Assembly: GCA_029857875.1 (NCBI GenBank)
Contig: JAOUGB010000016.1
Coordinates: 1-13,690, forward strand
Source: Desulfobacteraceae bacterium
GTDB lineage: Bacteria; Desulfobacterota; Desulfobacteria; Desulfobacterales; UBA11574
Direction: 5' to 3'
DNA: 13,690 nucleotides
Part shown: in pieces, positions 6,650 to 13,690 of the stretch
Position numbering within the stretch: the stretch's first letter is position 1
How the letters are laid out: every line of letters begins with the position of its first letter
Program-made: the position numbers and the translations under genes
Notes under the pieces: model-generated
Seen by the model: only the letters and a program-made list of their open reading frames with translations
Databases searched by the model: none
Told to the model about the DNA's origin: nothing

Positions 6650-9600
6650 ATGAAAATATTAAACGTAAAGTTTAAAAATATAAACACTTTAAAGGGCGAA
6701 TGGGAGGTTCATTTCAACCGGTCTCCACTTAAGGAATCAGGACTGTTTGCCATTACCGGTCCCAACGGATCCGGAAAGACCACCATTTTTGATGCGATAT
6801 CACTCGGACTTTACGGCGAGACCGCGCGTCTTAAAAATTCACCGGAGCAAATTATGAGCAAACAGGCCTCTGACTGTTATTCAACGGTGACATTCTCGAT
6901 AAACGACAATGTTTATTGTTCCACATGGTCTCTGCGCTGCACCAAAGGGAAAATGCATCCGCCGGAAATGAAACTGATCGAAATTACACGGAATAAACAG
7001 GTTCTCGAGGATAAGATCAGCACGGTTCGCAACCGTATCGCAGAACTGACCGGTCTCGACTTTAAGCGTTTCTCCCGATCCATCATGTTGACCCAGGGGG
7101 AATTTGCCGCATTCTTAAACGCCCTCGATAACGAAAGGGCCGAAATATTAGAAAAAATTGTTGGCAAAGAAATTTATGCTGAATCTTCAAAAGCCATCTT
7201 TGACAAAGCTGAAACGGAGTATAAAAAGCTTGGGGCACTCAAAGAAGAGATTCAAAATTTTCCTTTGATGCACACTTCAGAGATTAAGAATCTTCAGGAA
7301 ACGCTTCAGCAGCTCGAAGAAGATTATCAAAAGACTGAAAACTTATTTTTCAAATTATACGAAAAAGAAAAACAGCTCAAACTCCATGGTCAACTACAAA
7401 AGGAATATAAGGAAAATCAAACCGCTCTTGCAGGAGCTCAGAACCGAAAAGCGCAAATTCAATCAGATCTTCTGCGACTAAAAAAGGCCATGGATGCCGC
7501 ATCTTTTGAAGAAGACATTAAGCGGCTTGACAGCCTCAAAGCAAAAGCGTCCATGGATTCGGATACGCTAAAGGAACTTGAAAGAGAAATTGCAGATCTA
7601 AAAGATCGACACAAGGTGCTGACGGAAACGGAAAAGGCTCATATCTTTGAACTAGATCAAGCGCAAAAAAGCTGGTCGGAACGCCGGGCGCTGATTGAAA
7701 AGACACTTGAAATCGACCAAAGGATCAAGGCGGCAAGCGATTCGGTTCGAACGTTGTTGGAGCGTCAGGCATCTAATGAAAAAGAACAGAAGAAGACCTT
7801 ACAGGAACAACTGGCAATCAAGCAGGAGATCGCAGAAAACGACGCCCGCCAAAAGAATACGGAAGATTGGCTGAAAGAACATGCTGAATATGAAGAACTG
7901 GTCAAACAGATTCCTATCATCAGAGGCACACTGGAACAGTTGCGATCGATCCGTCACAGCATGTCAAAGCACCCCGGCCAACAGAAGTCCGAATTGAAGG
8001 CCGAAAAAAAAGCGTCTGCATTGCTGACCAAAACGTCACGTAAAATCGGAAAACTCCGGAACAAAACGGCGAAAATCAAGGCCCGAAAAGCAGAACAGAA
8101 TGAAAAATTAACATCCCTTTTGAAAAACGATTCCCTGGAAGCGCTTGAAAAAACGTGTGCCGATAAGAAAGATCGACTGGCGAACTATCATTCAATGCTC
8201 AAGATCTCTAAATTATATGCCAAGCGAGAACCAGCGGACGGAGAAGTTTTGGAAAACGCGTTGAAACAGGCTGAACAAGAACACGCCCACTTGCAGAGAA
8301 TGTTTAAACTCGAAAACAACATCCTGTCCGTCATCCAAAACATTGCTAAATTCGAACCATGCAGAAAACAGCTCAAGGAAAAGGAATCTTGTCCCCTCTG
8401 CGGTTCAATGGATCATCCTTATGTGACCACAGAACCTCCGTTCGGAAAAGATCCGGCCCAGGCTCTTCGAGTGCAGGAGGATAAACTGAGAAAAATTCAA
8501 CATCAAACAAAAAACCTTTTGGACAAAATTGCCCGACTTAAAGATCGACATGATCCCTTGGTGGAAATGAGGAAAAAATGGAATCTTTTGTGTCAGGCGA
8601 CAAAGGCCGAATGGGCCATTGGGGATCGTCATTCTGTTAAGAAATCCATTCGGATACTGAATAAAGATGTGCGAAAACAAGAGGCCCGGATCAAAAAAAT
8701 TCGAAAACAGTTTAAAAAGGCTGTAAAGATCGATCAGGCCATGCAAAAAAATTTGGGAAAGTTAACTGAAAAGCAAGCTGTTTCGGACAAACTTCAATAT
8801 GATTTAAATATCCATCGAGATACGTTATCTTCACTACAACAGGAAAATCAAAACATCAAACAAAGGGAAGCGGAACTGTTACAAAACCTTCAACAGCCCC
8901 TCAAGATATTCAAAGAAAAAATTCCGGACCCGGGAACAGAAGATGAATTGAATCGGCGCCTGGAATCAAGGAGGGTCGATTACCTCAACCACCTGAAAGC
9001 TAAAGACGAACTAAAAAAACAGGCAATCTCATTGAAAAACAAAAACGAAGCCTTGCCTCAAATACTCGATAAGTTGAAAAAGGAAGCCGAACGTCTAAAA
9101 GAACAGAGTAAAACCGATCAAAAAGCGTTGCATGCGCTGCAAGAAAACCGAGAGACGACTTTCGGAACCGGAGACCCGCTTCAAGAAAAGCAAAAAACGG
9201 AAAACAAATTACAGGCTCAGAAAGAAGAAGCGGAAACCATCCGGCAACAACTCCGAGAGATTCACCATGCCCTTTCAGAAAAACAGCAATTGAAACAGAT
9301 TACGGAAGATACATTTCAGGACGATAAAAAGAAATGTGAAGACCTTGAACAAGATCTTTCAACCCGGTTGGTTGATTCTGGTTTCAGTACTATAGAGGAG
9401 GTCCAAAATAGCTTTTTGAGTCTCGAAGAACAGCAGGTCATCAAGGATAAACAGGAAGCCATAGATCGCGAAATCACCCAATGCATTGCGAATTTGGATG
9501 TCATCCGGGAAAAATTTGACGAAGAAGAAACAAAAGAAATGACCATTGAATCTACGGAAGTCCTAAGCCTGCAAATCCAAGATGCGGGAAAACAAAAGGA

Positions 9601-10216
9601 TGAACTGAGAGAAGCGCTTACCGCCGCCACAAATCGACTGAAGCACCAGAAAGCCATGGAAAAAGAATATGAACAAAAATTTAAGGAAATGGAAGAACAG
9701 GAAAAAATATGTGATCGAATCCATAAAGAAAAAGATTTCTTCGAATCCGCCAGTGAGACCGATATCAAAAAGAAAGTTCAAGAACTTATGCTTGAGCGTT
9801 TGCTCGAACACAGCAACCAACAACTCGAAGAACTCAGTGGCCGTTTTTATTTGAGACGTCCTGAAAAATACGGGTTGGCATTGGAAATCGAGGATGTTTT
9901 TCATCAGAGAGCACGCAGACCCATCAATACATTGTCCGGCGGTGAGAGCTTTTTGGTCAGCCTTGCAATGGCGCTGGGGCTTTCAGATATGACCGGAAAT
10001 GGTCGAAAAATAGAGTCCCTTTTTATTGATGAGGGCTTCGGCTATCTGGATGATGAAACATTATACAAGGTAATTTCTACACTTAAGAATTTGAAAACAA
10101 GCGGTAAAACGGTGGGTATTATTTCCCATGTGAAGCGGCTCGAGAATGAAATTCCCACCAAGATACGAATACACAAAATTTCTGAAGGTGTGAGTCGTTT
10201 AGAGGTGGTGGCATAA
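6650..10216 (+). CDS. sbcC: SbcC, ATPase subunit of the SbcCD (Rad50/Mre11-type) nuclease
   Basis: SMC-like ATPase that with the SbcD nuclease opens DNA hairpins, cuts long palindromes and processes double-strand ends. Visible motifs: Walker A GPNGSGKTT (37-45), Q-loop LTQGEF with Gln149, and long charged coiled coils either side of a zinc hook CPLCGSMDHP (Cys581, Cys584). At the C-terminal end are the signature LSGGE (1095-1099), Walker B FIDEGFG (Asp1127, Glu1128), the D-loop and a switch histidine in ISHVKRL (His1160). All are intact and the length of 1188 residues is near the family range (E. coli about 1048). No sbcD, normally just upstream, is found; the 778 bases upstream hold repeats only. 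The ribosome binding site is poor. An ATGA overlap joins the start to the end of a small open frame (6450-6653) of doubtful coding value. Identity is secure. Confidence 0.96.
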   Translation: MKILNVKFKNINTLKGEWEVHFNRSPLKESGLFAITGPNGSGKTTIFDAISLGLYGETARLKNSPEQIMSKQASDCYSTVTFSINDNVYCSTWSLRCTKGKMHPPEMKLIEITRNKQVLEDKISTVRNRIAELTGLDFKRFSRSIMLTQGEFAAFLNALDNERAEILEKIVGKEIYAESSKAIFDKAETEYKKLGALKEEIQNFPLMHTSEIKNLQETLQQLEEDYQKTENLFFKLYEKEKQLKLHGQLQKEYKENQTALAGAQNRKAQIQSDLLRLKKAMDAASFEEDIKRLDSLKAKASMDSDTLKELEREIADLKDRHKVLTETEKAHIFELDQAQKSWSERRALIEKTLEIDQRIKAASDSVRTLLERQASNEKEQKKTLQEQLAIKQEIAENDARQKNTEDWLKEHAEYEELVKQIPIIRGTLEQLRSIRHSMSKHPGQQKSELKAEKKASALLTKTSRKIGKLRNKTAKIKARKAEQNEKLTSLLKNDSLEALEKTCADKKDRLANYHSMLKISKLYAKREPADGEVLENALKQAEQEHAHLQRMFKLENNILSVIQNIAKFEPCRKQLKEKESCPLCGSMDHPYVTTEPPFGKDPAQALRVQEDKLRKIQHQTKNLLDKIARLKDRHDPLVEMRKKWNLLCQATKAEWAIGDRHSVKKSIRILNKDVRKQEARIKKIRKQFKKAVKIDQAMQKNLGKLTEKQAVSDKLQYDLNIHRDTLSSLQQENQNIKQREAELLQNLQQPLKIFKEKIPDPGTEDELNRRLESRRVDYLNHLKAKDELKKQAISLKNKNEALPQILDKLKKEAERLKEQSKTDQKALHALQENRETTFGTGDPLQEKQKTENKLQAQKEEAETIRQQLREIHHALSEKQQLKQITEDTFQDDKKKCEDLEQDLSTRLVDSGFSTIEEVQNSFLSLEEQQVIKDKQEAIDREITQCIANLDVIREKFDEEETKEMTIESTEVLSLQIQDAGKQKDELREALTAATNRLKHQKAMEKEYEQKFKEMEEQEKICDRIHKEKDFFESASETDIKKKVQELMLERLLEHSNQQLEELSGRFYLRRPEKYGLALEIEDVFHQRARRPINTLSGGESFLVSLAMALGLSDMTGNGRKIESLFIDEGFGYLDDETLYKVISTLKNLKTSGKTVGIISHVKRLENEIPTKIRIHKISEGVSRLEVVA

Positions 10217-10315
10217 TTATTGACGATGACTTTTTTAAGAAAACAGAAGGCTAAGTACATGTATTCGTAAATACGGTTACATATTTATAACCTGGTTTTT
10301 TCATTCTATGTATGC

Positions 10316-10450
10316 AAAAGTTTAAAGTGCCTAAAGTGAACTAAGGTGCCTAAAGTTAAGGTGTTCTATCAATTTTGATTATAATTGATCCCGCTGAAAG
10401 CGCGTTCCTCAACTTTAGTTCACTTTAGGCACTTCAAACTTCAAACTTTT
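10316..10450. repeat. Smaller foldback repeat of the same family as the outer arms at 6061-6503
   Basis: Left arm 10316-10361 and right arm 10407-10450 are inverted copies. The shared core AAGTGCCTAAAGTGAACTAA is identical in both; each arm carries one extra short unit absent from the other. The arms consist of 9-10 base units of type AAAGTGCCT. The left end (AAGTTAAGG, then TTCTATCAATT, 10353-10373) matches, in reverse complement, the right shoulder of the first foldback (6450-6469) with two mismatches. The 45-base centre contains ATCAATT...AATTGAT and GCTGAAAGCGCG with no coding potential. This fills most of the 365-base gap between sbcC and the stress-protein gene. Confidence 0.7.
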
Positions 10451-10484
10451 AGACTTTAGCTTATACGGGATAGTGTCCACATAA

Positions 10485-10502
10485 AAATACGTCATCGTAT
10501 TT
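10485..10502. other. Perfect short hairpin upstream of the universal stress protein gene
   Basis: AAATACG (10485-10491) and CGTATTT (10496-10502) pair perfectly around TCAT. It lies about 80 bases before the stress-protein start. It may be an operator or a weak terminator-like stem, but no proper T-tract follows. A related small palindrome, GTATTCGTAAATAC, lies at 10261-10274. No clear promoter was recognised in 10451-10581. Confidence 0.3.
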
Positions 10503-10581
10503 ATGAATTAGAGCGCTAAGAAAATAGATTGAAATTCATGGCATTCATCAACCACCCCAACACAACCCCCCGGAGGACATC

Positions 10582-11487
10582 ATGGCTGACATTTTTTCGT
10601 TCGAGCCCAGACGTATTCTTTGCCCGCTGGATTTTAGCGAACTGTCCGACCTGGCACTCAAATATGCCGAAGTAGCCGCACGGGAGTATAACGCAACCTT
10701 GCATGTTTTGCATGCAGAAACATTTGAACTGCCCCGCTATTTTTCCCGAAGTGAAAGCGATCATCTGATTCAAGAGCTGGCAACGGCCAAAACCGGCCTT
10801 CGAAATCATCTTGCTGAACATGTCCAAAAAGTCCTCGGAATCCACGCTAAGGAAATTGATCTGAAGTTCGACGTCATTGAAGCACATCCAGTGGGGGCAA
10901 TTCTGGACTTCACGAAACAAGCGGCCATCGACCTTATTGTGATAGGCACCCATGGCTACGGGGGGTTGAAACGGCTCAGATTGGGATCAGTGGCTGAAAA
11001 CACTGTGGCAAATGTAACCGTCCCTGTGTTCACGGTAAGGCAAAAAACCCATCTATTCATCGACGTATCCCATGCCGATTCAATACCTGTTCTGGAAAGA
11101 ATCCTGTGTCCATCCAATATGTCAGAAACAGCTGTCTTCGCCTTGCGCCATGCGGCGGCCATTGCCGACCGCTTTGGTGCGGTTCTGACCGTGCTCCACA
11201 TCAGGGAAACAGACAAAGATGCTGACATTTCTAAAGACGAGGAAAAATTGTGTTCATGGATCGCCGATACGGTAAAGGTAGAATGCGAGGTTAAACCGAT
11301 GGTTAGTAAAGGGCACGCCGCTGAAGAGATCCTCTCCTATGCCAAGGAAAACAAGGACGATCTTATCGTTCTGGGTGCCCGTCATCAGCAGTTTTTGGAA
11401 GTAACTTTTTTCGGGAGAACCACGGAACTGGTGGTGCGGCATGCCCCGTGCCCGGTGTTGATTACGCCCCGCTTTCCGGGATCGTGA
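10582..11487 (+). CDS. Tandem-domain universal stress protein (UspA family)
   Basis: A soluble cytoplasmic protein of two Usp (Rossmann-like) domains, residues about 10-153 and 171-296. The first begins RRILCPLDFSE with the ATP-contacting Asp17 and has the full nucleotide motif G-2x-G-9x-G-S (Gly122, Gly125, Gly135, Ser136), so ATP binding is likely. The second begins ERILCPSNMSE, with Asn179 in place of Asp, and its motif reads Gly265, His268, Gly278, Arg279, so the nucleotide site looks lost. Such proteins support survival under starvation, respiratory or oxidative stress; the exact role is unknown. A strong ribosome binding site GGAGG (10572-10576) sits five bases before the ATG. It is followed after 39 bases by the sulfide:quinone oxidoreductase gene, probably in one operon, which suggests a link to sulfide or redox stress. 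Confidence 0.92.
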   Translation: MADIFSFEPRRILCPLDFSELSDLALKYAEVAAREYNATLHVLHAETFELPRYFSRSESDHLIQELATAKTGLRNHLAEHVQKVLGIHAKEIDLKFDVIEAHPVGAILDFTKQAAIDLIVIGTHGYGGLKRLRLGSVAENTVANVTVPVFTVRQKTHLFIDVSHADSIPVLERILCPSNMSETAVFALRHAAAIADRFGAVLTVLHIRETDKDADISKDEEKLCSWIADTVKVECEVKPMVSKGHAAEEILSYAKENKDDLIVLGARHQQFLEVTFFGRTTELVVRHAPCPVLITPRFPGS

Positions 11488-11526
11488 GGGTTCTCTTCCA
11501 TTCCAAAATCACGGAGGTATAGAAAA

Positions 11527-12810
11527 ATGGCTGGGATTACAATAATCGGTGCCGGGCTGGGCGGAATCCCCATGGCACTGGAAATGAAAGAACATTTAAG
11601 GTCTTCGGATGAACTGACCGTTATCTGCAATATGGATACGTATCAGTTTACCCCTTCCAACCCATGGGTGGCCGTTGGTTGGCGCACGCGCCAGGAGATT
11701 GAAATCCCCCTGGCGCCCATCTACAAAAAAAGAAACATAAATTTTATCCCCACAGGTGCCAAACGCGTTCTGGCGGAAAAAAACCAGGTGGAGCTGGCCG
11801 ACGGTCGGACGGTTGATTACGATTATCTGATCATCGCCACCGGGCCTGCTTTGGCCTATGACGAAATCGAGGGGTTGGGACCAGTGAGTGGATTCACCCA
11901 GTCCATCTGCAGAACCGACCATGCGCTCAAAGCCTTTGACGCCTGGCAGTCCTTTGTCCAAAACCCCGGGCCCATCGTGGTCGGTGCGGTCCAGGGCGCC
12001 TCCTGTTTCGGGCCGGCGTATGAGTTCGCCATGATCATGGAGACCGACCTGCGGCGTAGAAAAATCAGGGACAAGGTGCCGATGACGTTTGTCACCTCGG
12101 AACCCTATATCGGTCATCTTGGACTGGGAGGTGTCGGAGACACCAAGGGGCTTTTGGAGTCTGTGATGCGTGAACGAACCATCAAATGGATTTGCAATGC
12201 CAAGGTTGCTCGTGTCGAAAAAGACAAGGTTTATGTTACTGAACTGGACGAAACCGGTAATGAAAAGAAAAAACACGAACTATTCTTTAAATATTCCATG
12301 ATGCTGCCTGCTTTTAAGGGCATTGACGCCGTGTATGGAATCGAAGGCCTGGTGAATCCACGCGGGTTTGTGCTCATCAACCCATACCAGCAAAACCCTA
12401 AATACCCCAATATCTTCGCCATAGGTGTCTGTGTGGCCATCCCGCCGGTTGAGCCGACACCGGTCCCCACCGGCGTCCCCAAAACAGGCTTTATGATTGA
12501 ATCGATGGTGGCGGCAACGGCTCGCAACATCCGTGCGTTGCTCGACAATAAAAAACCGGTTCATGAAGCGACCTGGAACGCCGTATGTCTCGCGGATTTC
12601 GGTGACAGCGGGGTTGGATTCGTGGCCATTCCCCAAATTCCGCCGAGAAATGTCAACTGGTCCTCCAAAGGAAAACATATTCATCTGGCAAAAGTCGCTT
12701 TTGAAAAATATTTCCTCCACAAACTGCGAGAGGGAATTACGGAACCATTTTACGAAAAGGCCCTTTTCAAGATGCTGGGAATTGAAAAACTTAAGGATAT
12801 TGAATCGTAA
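11527..12810 (+). CDS. sqr: Sulfide:quinone oxidoreductase (type I-like SQR)
   Basis: FAD flavoprotein that oxidises sulfide and passes electrons to membrane quinone, forming polysulfide or sulfur at the inner membrane. N-terminal dinucleotide motif IIGAGLGGIP (6-15), second FAD motif YDYLIIATGP (98-107), and IFAIGVCVAIPPVEPTPVPT (296-315) followed by a conserved GVPKTGFMIESM-type stretch. Three cysteines sit where the redox-active triad of type I SQRs is found: Cys128 (QSICRTDH), Cys160 (GASCFGPAYEF) and Cys354 (NAVCLADFGD). The C-terminal stretch KVAFEKYFLHKLREGI to the end is amphipathic, as expected for monotopic membrane attachment. The length of 427 is usual. A strong ribosome binding site GGAGG (11513-11517) lies nine bases before the ATG. 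Cys302 and Cys356-type numbering in homologues should not be confused with Cys354 here. Relatives include flavocytochrome c sulfide dehydrogenase, but the triad and C-terminus favour SQR. Confidence 0.93.
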   Translation: MAGITIIGAGLGGIPMALEMKEHLRSSDELTVICNMDTYQFTPSNPWVAVGWRTRQEIEIPLAPIYKKRNINFIPTGAKRVLAEKNQVELADGRTVDYDYLIIATGPALAYDEIEGLGPVSGFTQSICRTDHALKAFDAWQSFVQNPGPIVVGAVQGASCFGPAYEFAMIMETDLRRRKIRDKVPMTFVTSEPYIGHLGLGGVGDTKGLLESVMRERTIKWICNAKVARVEKDKVYVTELDETGNEKKKHELFFKYSMMLPAFKGIDAVYGIEGLVNPRGFVLINPYQQNPKYPNIFAIGVCVAIPPVEPTPVPTGVPKTGFMIESMVAATARNIRALLDNKKPVHEATWNAVCLADFGDSGVGFVAIPQIPPRNVNWSSKGKHIHLAKVAFEKYFLHKLREGITEPFYEKALFKMLGIEKLKDIES

Positions 12811-12920
12811 AAATAGGATCATCTCCCGATTAGTTGCAGTTAATTAGGGTAAAATAAGTAGGTCATCTCCAATTGAGTAGGTGTGATTCCAAAGGGTACA
12901 AGCTTGAATCCTTGGACCCT

Positions 12921-12943
12921 CTTCTCCAACTAAATTGGAGAAG
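12921..12943. other. Perfect 9-bp hairpin between SQR and the sensor gene
   Basis: CTTCTCCAA (12921-12929) pairs perfectly with TTGGAGAAG (12935-12943) around a five-base loop. No T-tract follows on the plus strand (AACCTAAAAATA), so a classical rho-independent terminator is unlikely. It could be a leader structure of the sensor gene or a processing site. The surrounding 12811-13011 also has an imperfect direct repeat (AGGATCATCTCCCGATTAG near 12815 and AGGTCATCTCCAATTGAG near 12861) and no gene. Confidence 0.4.
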
Positions 12944-12995
12944 AACCTAAAAATATAACTTTCTCATAAAATCGAACACATAAAAACAACTGTAA

Positions 12996-13002
12996 ACGGA
13001 GG
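12996..13002 (+). promoter_or_regulatory. Ribosome binding site that fixes the GTG start of the GAF protein
   Basis: ACGGAGG ends nine bases before GTG at 13012-13014. No in-frame ATG is better placed: the first, MKKGMF, is 15 codons further in and would cut the HAMP-like segment. This decides the start. Confidence 0.75.
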
Positions 13003-13011
13003 TTTTTCGTC

Positions 13012-13690
13012 GTGATTGATCCCCGGATTGCCAAGTACCGCGATATTGCCGCTACCATGAAAAAAGGGATGTTTGATTTTGAGGTTCCGGTTGGTCCGGA
13101 AGACGAAATCGGCCAACTCGGCCAAACATTGCTTGAATTAGGGCAAGAGCTGAAAAAACAATTTGGCCAGTTTCACATGTTATGCAAAATCACCGCTCAA
13201 ATAAATGCCGGACTGACTTTAGACGAAATTTTGAATCAGATCTTTGAATCGTTTAAATCCCTAATACCCTATGATCGAATTGGATTTTCACTGCTCGAAG
13301 AAAATGGACGGGTCGTTCGGGCGCAATGGGTACGATCCAACACAGCCACAGCGAATATCACGCCCGGCTACACAGCACGCATGGAAGGAAGCAATTTGCA
13401 GCGGATTGTCGAAACGGGCCAGCCGCGTATCATTAATGATCTGCCGGCATATCTGCAAGAGCATCCGGAATCTGAATCAACCAGGCTGATTGTTGAAGAA
13501 GGAATGCGCTCCAGCTTAACGTTTCCTCTGGTTGGCATGCACCATCCCATTGGATTCATATTTTTTAACAGTAGGCAATTGAACACCTACCAGAATTCCC
13601 ATGTAGAACTTTTTCTCCAGATTGCTGGCCAGCTGTCGACGATCGTTGAAAAGAGCCGGCTTTATCAGCAGTTAATCGAACTCAATCAGA
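13012..13690 (+). CDS. GAF-domain sensor protein with HAMP-like N-terminus (3' end outside the window)
   Basis: The frame is open from GTG at 13012 to the window edge (226 codons). Residues about 5-48 resemble a HAMP linker: IAKYRDIAATMKKGMFDFEV, then the typical DEIGQLGQTLLELGQEL, yet no membrane segment precedes it. Residues about 53-215 form a GAF domain: helix FHMLCKITAQINAGLTLDEI, then IPYDRIGFSLLE, a region ending in TGQPRIINDLP, EGMRSSLTFPLV and IGFIFFNSRQLNTY. The polypeptide continues as a helix (EKSRLYQQLIELNQ), the usual linker to an output module such as a histidine kinase, diguanylate cyclase or phosphatase. That output is not visible, so signalling function is inferred. A good ribosome binding site supports the GTG start. 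It is 201 bases downstream of SQR in the same direction and may be separately transcribed. Confidence 0.85.
   Translation, partial: MIDPRIAKYRDIAATMKKGMFDFEVPVGPEDEIGQLGQTLLELGQELKKQFGQFHMLCKITAQINAGLTLDEILNQIFESFKSLIPYDRIGFSLLEENGRVVRAQWVRSNTATANITPGYTARMEGSNLQRIVETGQPRIINDLPAYLQEHPESESTRLIVEEGMRSSLTFPLVGMHHPIGFIFFNSRQLNTYQNSHVELFLQIAGQLSTIVEKSRLYQQLIELNQ

Noticed and set aside
11596..12276. Open frame of 226 codons on the minus strand inside the SQR gene
   Set aside because: SQR has all family motifs in the plus frame; the reverse frame is a codon-bias shadow.
12481..12600. Loss of the acidic residue after the FAIG motif in SQR as a defect
   Set aside because: A non-acidic residue followed by Cys and AIPP is normal in this SQR branch, so it is not an anomaly.

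Overview
The window looks like chromosomal DNA of a mid-GC, anaerobic or microaerobic Gram-negative bacterium, most plausibly a member of the Desulfobacterota (Desulfobacterales-like). This is inferred from the mix of genes (MscS channel with a large periplasmic coiled coil, tandem universal stress protein, type I-like sulfide:quinone oxidoreductase, NTT/MFS-HEAT-cyclic-nucleotide fusion) and from GTGCCTAAAGTGA-type intergenic repeats. No marker gene fixes the taxonomy.

Left part (1-5871): a leftward mechanosensitive channel gene (69-2387), followed 21 bases downstream by the possible first codons of another leftward gene running off the window. It is divergent from a rightward 1095-residue fusion (2584-5871) of a membrane transporter-like domain, a HEAT-repeat region and a C-terminal cyclic-nucleotide-binding fold. 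The roughly 200-base divergent region carries a candidate promoter and three ATTCAA-type direct repeats.

Middle part (5872-10581): a 778-base gene-free stretch holds a candidate terminator, a 443-base imperfect foldback and a pair of self-palindromic GC-rich repeats. The foldback reads best as an older repeat element into which a second, roughly 308-base MITE-like element has inserted. That inner element has GGGGTCGGGG inverted ends and is flanked by a 10-base direct repeat, ATATAATTGA. Next comes a complete sbcC gene (6650-10216) with no recognisable sbcD beside it, then a second gene-free stretch with a smaller copy of the outer foldback family. An SbcC gene, whose family acts on hairpin and palindromic DNA, is therefore bracketed by palindromic elements.

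Right part (10582-13690): a tandem-domain universal stress protein and a sulfide:quinone oxidoreductase lie 39 bases apart, each with a strong ribosome binding site, and probably form an operon. After 201 bases comes the start of a GTG-initiated sensor gene with a HAMP-like segment and a GAF domain, cut by the window edge.

I see no CRISPR array, tRNA, rRNA or intact transposase. The best leads are the nested foldback, its relation to sbcC, and the transporter fusion whose cyclic-nucleotide site lacks the usual arginine.
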